Below are positions 61,021 to 64,000 of a stretch of DNA of 64,000 nucleotides, one piece after another; position 1 is the first letter of the stretch; the number at the start of each line of letters is the position of its first letter. The position numbers and the translations under genes were made by a program. The DNA is from Siphonodentalium dalli. Lineage: Eukaryota > Mollusca > Scaphopoda > Gadilida > Siphonodentaliidae. Below the pieces are notes generated by a model that saw only the letters and a program-made list of their open reading frames with translations, searched no databases and was not told the DNA's origin. The stretch spans positions 169,332,664 through 169,396,663 of the forward strand of contig CP136066.1 in the NCBI GenBank assembly GCA_032622095.1, in the 5' to 3' direction.

Positions 61021-62034
61021 AATTTTTGGGTACTAAGTTGCCATCACTTTGACCCTTTTCACATAATAACATACATGAAAAAAGTAAAATAAAATGAAAG
61101 AACGCAATTTTAAATTTAATCGTGGCGTTTATTCGTACATATACCGCTCGTTATGAAATTTGCTATCGAATAGGTCCTTGAACCGTTGAACCGATTCAGT
61201 GGAAACAATGTAAGCTGGTAAACTATTCCAGTTTATAATCACTCACTGGGAAATTAAATATTTTCGCACATCTTTGACAATTATGTGATTTTTTCGTATT
61301 ATGTTCCTTTTAGTGTGCGTCTTCAAAAAATACTCTTCTGTCTATATGTTGTACAATCCGTTTGCTTACTTGTCCACTTCTATCATATCTCCCTGATTTC
61401 ACCTGTATCTGGGAGACACGAGGCCACATTTCACAATAAGGCGATATGATATGACAGATTCTCGCGAATGTTCATATATATGTATAGTGTTACTACTAAC
61501 GACATTTCCGTATTCCATACTGGGCCGTATTAATGTTTGTATTCGCACTGTCAATATGTCTTTTTCTTTATAATCGAAACTTCGTTTAATGATGTATAAA
61601 ATGCGGTTGGATTTCTAAACTGACTCGTTTTGTATATTGAGCCGAGATGGGATAGAAGAAAGACTTTGCCATAACCATAATAATTCCCAAATGAATTGGT
61701 TTGTTTAAAAAACGAAGCCATCAGAAAACAACAAATTCACAAGGGATGTAATAACATGATTATTTCACATGAAATTCGCATAAACAAAGCACACGATAAC
61801 AGTAGGTTCATAGGGTGAAATAATAAAAAATGCATATCAAACATAGATAAAGCGACACAAGAGTTATTTCATTCCACAGCGGTTACATCACAGCACACCG
61901 ATATCGAACCACTCCAATTTTCGATCTCCAGGGAGCTTTGTCATTCCCTATCATAGATTTCTGGTTCGCAGCACCACAAACCAAAGCGAAAACGAGAAGG
62001 CATGTTCCGTTAACACTTCCTGAAATTTTGCGAA
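61021..62034. other. No gene recognised
   Basis: No element or exon was identified apart from short low-complexity AT runs. Confidence 0.4.
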
Positions 62035-62165
62035 GACCCTTTGCCAAAGCATTGTAAGCCAGTGCGTTCTCTTGTACATGCGAGACTCCATATGGGAGAT
62101 TCGCATATATAAGAGAATGCACTGGCGCAGGATCTTTAAAGCTGCATCAGCGCAGCTCCCGTAAT
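62035..62165. mobile_element. Short hairpin element copy
   Basis: A single hairpin (CCAGTGCGTTCTCTTGTACATG and the inverse arm ending at 62124, apart from mismatches) with loop ACTCCATATGGGAGA is followed by GCAGCTCCCGT. It belongs to the group seen at 6905-7200. Confidence 0.6.
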
Positions 62166-62851
62166 GAAAATGGTTAACAGCATGAACCGCCCCTGGTCCC
62201 GGTTAACCCAATAGTCAGCCCCACACGTCGCTGCATGAGCATGCAGACGACACTCAGCAGTACATTATTTTGGTTCTTTGTGGATCTCTATAGGATATAT
62301 AGATATATACGACCCTGGTATAGGTGGTCCTGCTAATTTGCTATGATGCTGGTGTAACCTGTTGAATTGCTATGGTGCTGGAATAACAACGTGATGCTGT
62401 TAAGAGAATGTCCCGTTATATTTTTAAAGTTGTAATTTTTGCGGCTGTAGATAATTTGAACGAATGGAGGAACACTTAGTATGTGTACAACACAATTAAA
62501 CACATATCGTAAAATATTTTAATGTGATACTTTTTTTCAAACCGACCATAATCAAGATGGCTATTCCTGTCGTTTTCCAAACACCTGGGTAGCCATGATT
62601 AAAATATTAAAAAATATATAGGTTCATGAATATTTCATGCATACACTAGCTTAAAATCTTAAGAATATATCTAATATTTTAAACAGACGCTGGTATTTTC
62701 TCAAATCGCACGATATTATAATCACTAAAATACGCATAAATAATAACTTTGGAAAAACTAACGATACATAACGAAAAAAAATTTCGGCACCGTGCTCAGT
62801 GGATTAGCGGCGATCGATAACGAAAAAAAAAATCTATACCGGAGTAATCCT

Positions 62852-63097
62852 TTAACCCTTTCTGTACTAAATACTCACTGACAAGTAGTTACATTAGGAA
62901 CTTTGCTGATCATATTATCTAAACGTTTGCTAACAATGATTTTGAATTATTTTGCGCCTTTAAACTCTAAAAGTCCCTATTGTTCTGTCTATATTCTGAT
63001 TTTGTGTCCTGAACACACCTCCAAATTACTAAAAGACCATTCCAATATATACTGTTATAACTGGGTGGGAGACTCCATTTTGTATAGAAAGGGTTAA
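62852..63097. mobile_element. Second TTAA-flanked MITE family
   Basis: The ends read TTAACCCTTTCTGTACTAAA and an imperfect inverse ending TATAGAAAGGGTTAA, so the termini are piggyBac-like but differ from the double-hairpin family. The body is about 238 bp and non-coding. Related, less complete sequences (AACACACCTCCAAAT or AACATCCATCC, CATTCCAATATA, then a CTCCATT-like end) appear near 9660-9770, 42720-42870, 45570-45680 and 53985-54075. Confidence 0.65.
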
Positions 63098-63129
63098 CAA
63101 CATGTTGCTTGGTCCATCAGCATCATAGC

Positions 63130-63547
63130 AAATCGTCCCCACATGCCAGCAGGGTTTTGTATGTCCCATATAGTGAACCCAAAACAAACACACATAATAA
63201 TATACTCAAGAGTTTCGCCTGCTCACCGATGTGGGATCGCTGTGGGTTAACCATTGACATTTATCCATTCTAAGCACAATGGGTAGTTGCTGAAACAATT
63301 CCAACTATATACCACAGTACACGCCAGTAGATAAGATCAGTAAAATGGTGCAGCTGCCGGCTTGAATTCAAGAAAGTCTTCGACACTTCGTTCTCCACGA
63401 TCGAGAGTCCTGTTTGTATATATCCCATATGTATCCCCAAAACAAACAGAAGAATGTACTGCTGAGTGTCTCGGTTCGCCGATTTGCGGGGCTTGCTATG
63501 GGATAACCAGGGCCGCGATCGAGAGTCTTGTTTGGTCATGTCTGCTG
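63130..63547 (-). repeat. Duplicated segment in the 3' flank of gene C
   Basis: About 90 bp near 63155-63250 (CCCAAAACAAACACA, GAGTTTCGCCTGCTCACCGA) recurs, diverged, at 63420-63512 (CCCAAAACAAACAGA, GTGTCTCGGTTCGCCGATTT), about 265 bp away. It lies just after the stop codon of gene C on the minus strand, so it may be part of the 3' UTR. Confidence 0.6.
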
Positions 63548-63576
63548 CTATTTTGTTGTCATCATTCGAACGAATT
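63548..63576 (-). CDS. Calmodulin gene C, last coding exon (29 bp); rest beyond the window
   Basis: On the minus strand, TTTACAG is followed by AA TTC GTT CGA ATG ATG ACA ACA AAA TAG, giving EFVRMMTTK and a stop once the split codon is restored. It has the size and phase of gene B exon 5 and shares its TTK ending. The remaining 424 bases to the right edge contain no EF-hand exon, so exons 1-4 must lie past the window. This implies a third calmodulin-family gene, oriented like gene B. With 29 bp the call could be a lone duplicated exon, but the acceptor and exact length argue for a real gene end. Confidence 0.78.
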
Positions 63577-64000
63577 CTGTAAATAAATGAAAACACGAAT
63601 ATTACTTGTTTAAATTTGATTAAAGATGAATTATCTCTTCCTAAGTTTTATAAAGTTTCCTGGGTATAAAATAATAAATATGAATCGACGATATATGAAG
63701 CATTCTGTTAGTGTATTATCTGTTTTTATGTCTGTCGTCTGCTTTTATTACCTTAACACCCTCTTATTAATAATAGACCATTACAATGTATCAAACTCCA
63801 TGTAGGGGTTACCTCCCTTGATGATTCGGCGAGACCTGCTATACCGGCGACATTTTACCCACATTTGGTGGACGCGATATTAAGATATATACTGAACGAG
63901 CAGAGCAACATGCTGCCCTTCTTAAACACACAAAATTTGTGTAATTTCGTACCTTGAATTTGGAAAGTCCCACTAGAAGAAAAGAACTATATTGCGAAAC

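Noticed and set aside
60856-61092. Poly-isoleucine protein
   Set aside because: Translation of the CAT microsatellite.

Overview
This is an AT-rich, repeat-dense stretch of a eukaryotic nuclear genome. The genes are split by introns, almost no open frame is longer than 150 codons, and there is no operon-like packing. The host is most likely an invertebrate, probably a mollusc and perhaps a bivalve. That rests on calmodulin exons with conserved animal intron positions, on interspersed repeats of marine-invertebrate type (a GATTGATTGATTGGGGTTTA motif, AAGGTCAA-rich repeats, GACGGACGGACGA tails), on non-LTR retrotransposon tails, and on frequent TACATGTA. The species was not determined.

The only convincing host genes belong to a calmodulin cluster, none of which is visible as one ORF. 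Gene A (+ strand) has a 31-bp exon at 4974-5004, a 144-bp exon at 13065-13208 and a 243-bp exon at 19715-19957. It encodes a divergent calmodulin-like protein; its start and last exon were not found. Gene B (- strand) has exons at 46688-46718 (31 bp), 44966-45109 (144 bp), 42357-42599 (243 bp) and 41449-41477 (29 bp). An ATG directly followed by a consensus donor at 54115-54117 can supply exon 1. These pieces total 450 nt, exactly the 149 codons plus stop of calmodulin. Gene C (- strand) contributes only its 29-bp last exon at 63548-63576; the rest lies beyond the right edge. A and B converge tail to tail.

Gene A is surrounded by debris of itself: an exon-3 fragment at 7332-7376, a second exon-4-like unit at 19167-19294 ending in an in-frame stop, and two decayed copies of the exon-4 end at 20183-20235 and 20428-20480 within a tandem array. 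Sequence upstream of exon 2 is also duplicated.

The rest is mostly mobile and repetitive DNA: three nearly identical TTAA-flanked piggyBac-like MITEs (496-895, 11881-12270, 16309-16710), each carrying two 69-nt hairpins; a second family sharing those hairpins with different ends (3198-3570, 60326-60780); at least ten long foldback elements; Helitron-like elements placed head to tail (50311-51930); two degraded non-LTR retrotransposon 3' ends (52200-53092, 57551-58130); a 49-bp minisatellite (39333-39970); a head-to-head inverted satellite (25130-26010); and a dispersed 85-bp hairpin repeat. Long G or C homopolymers occur throughout. No complete tRNA, rRNA or CRISPR array was seen.
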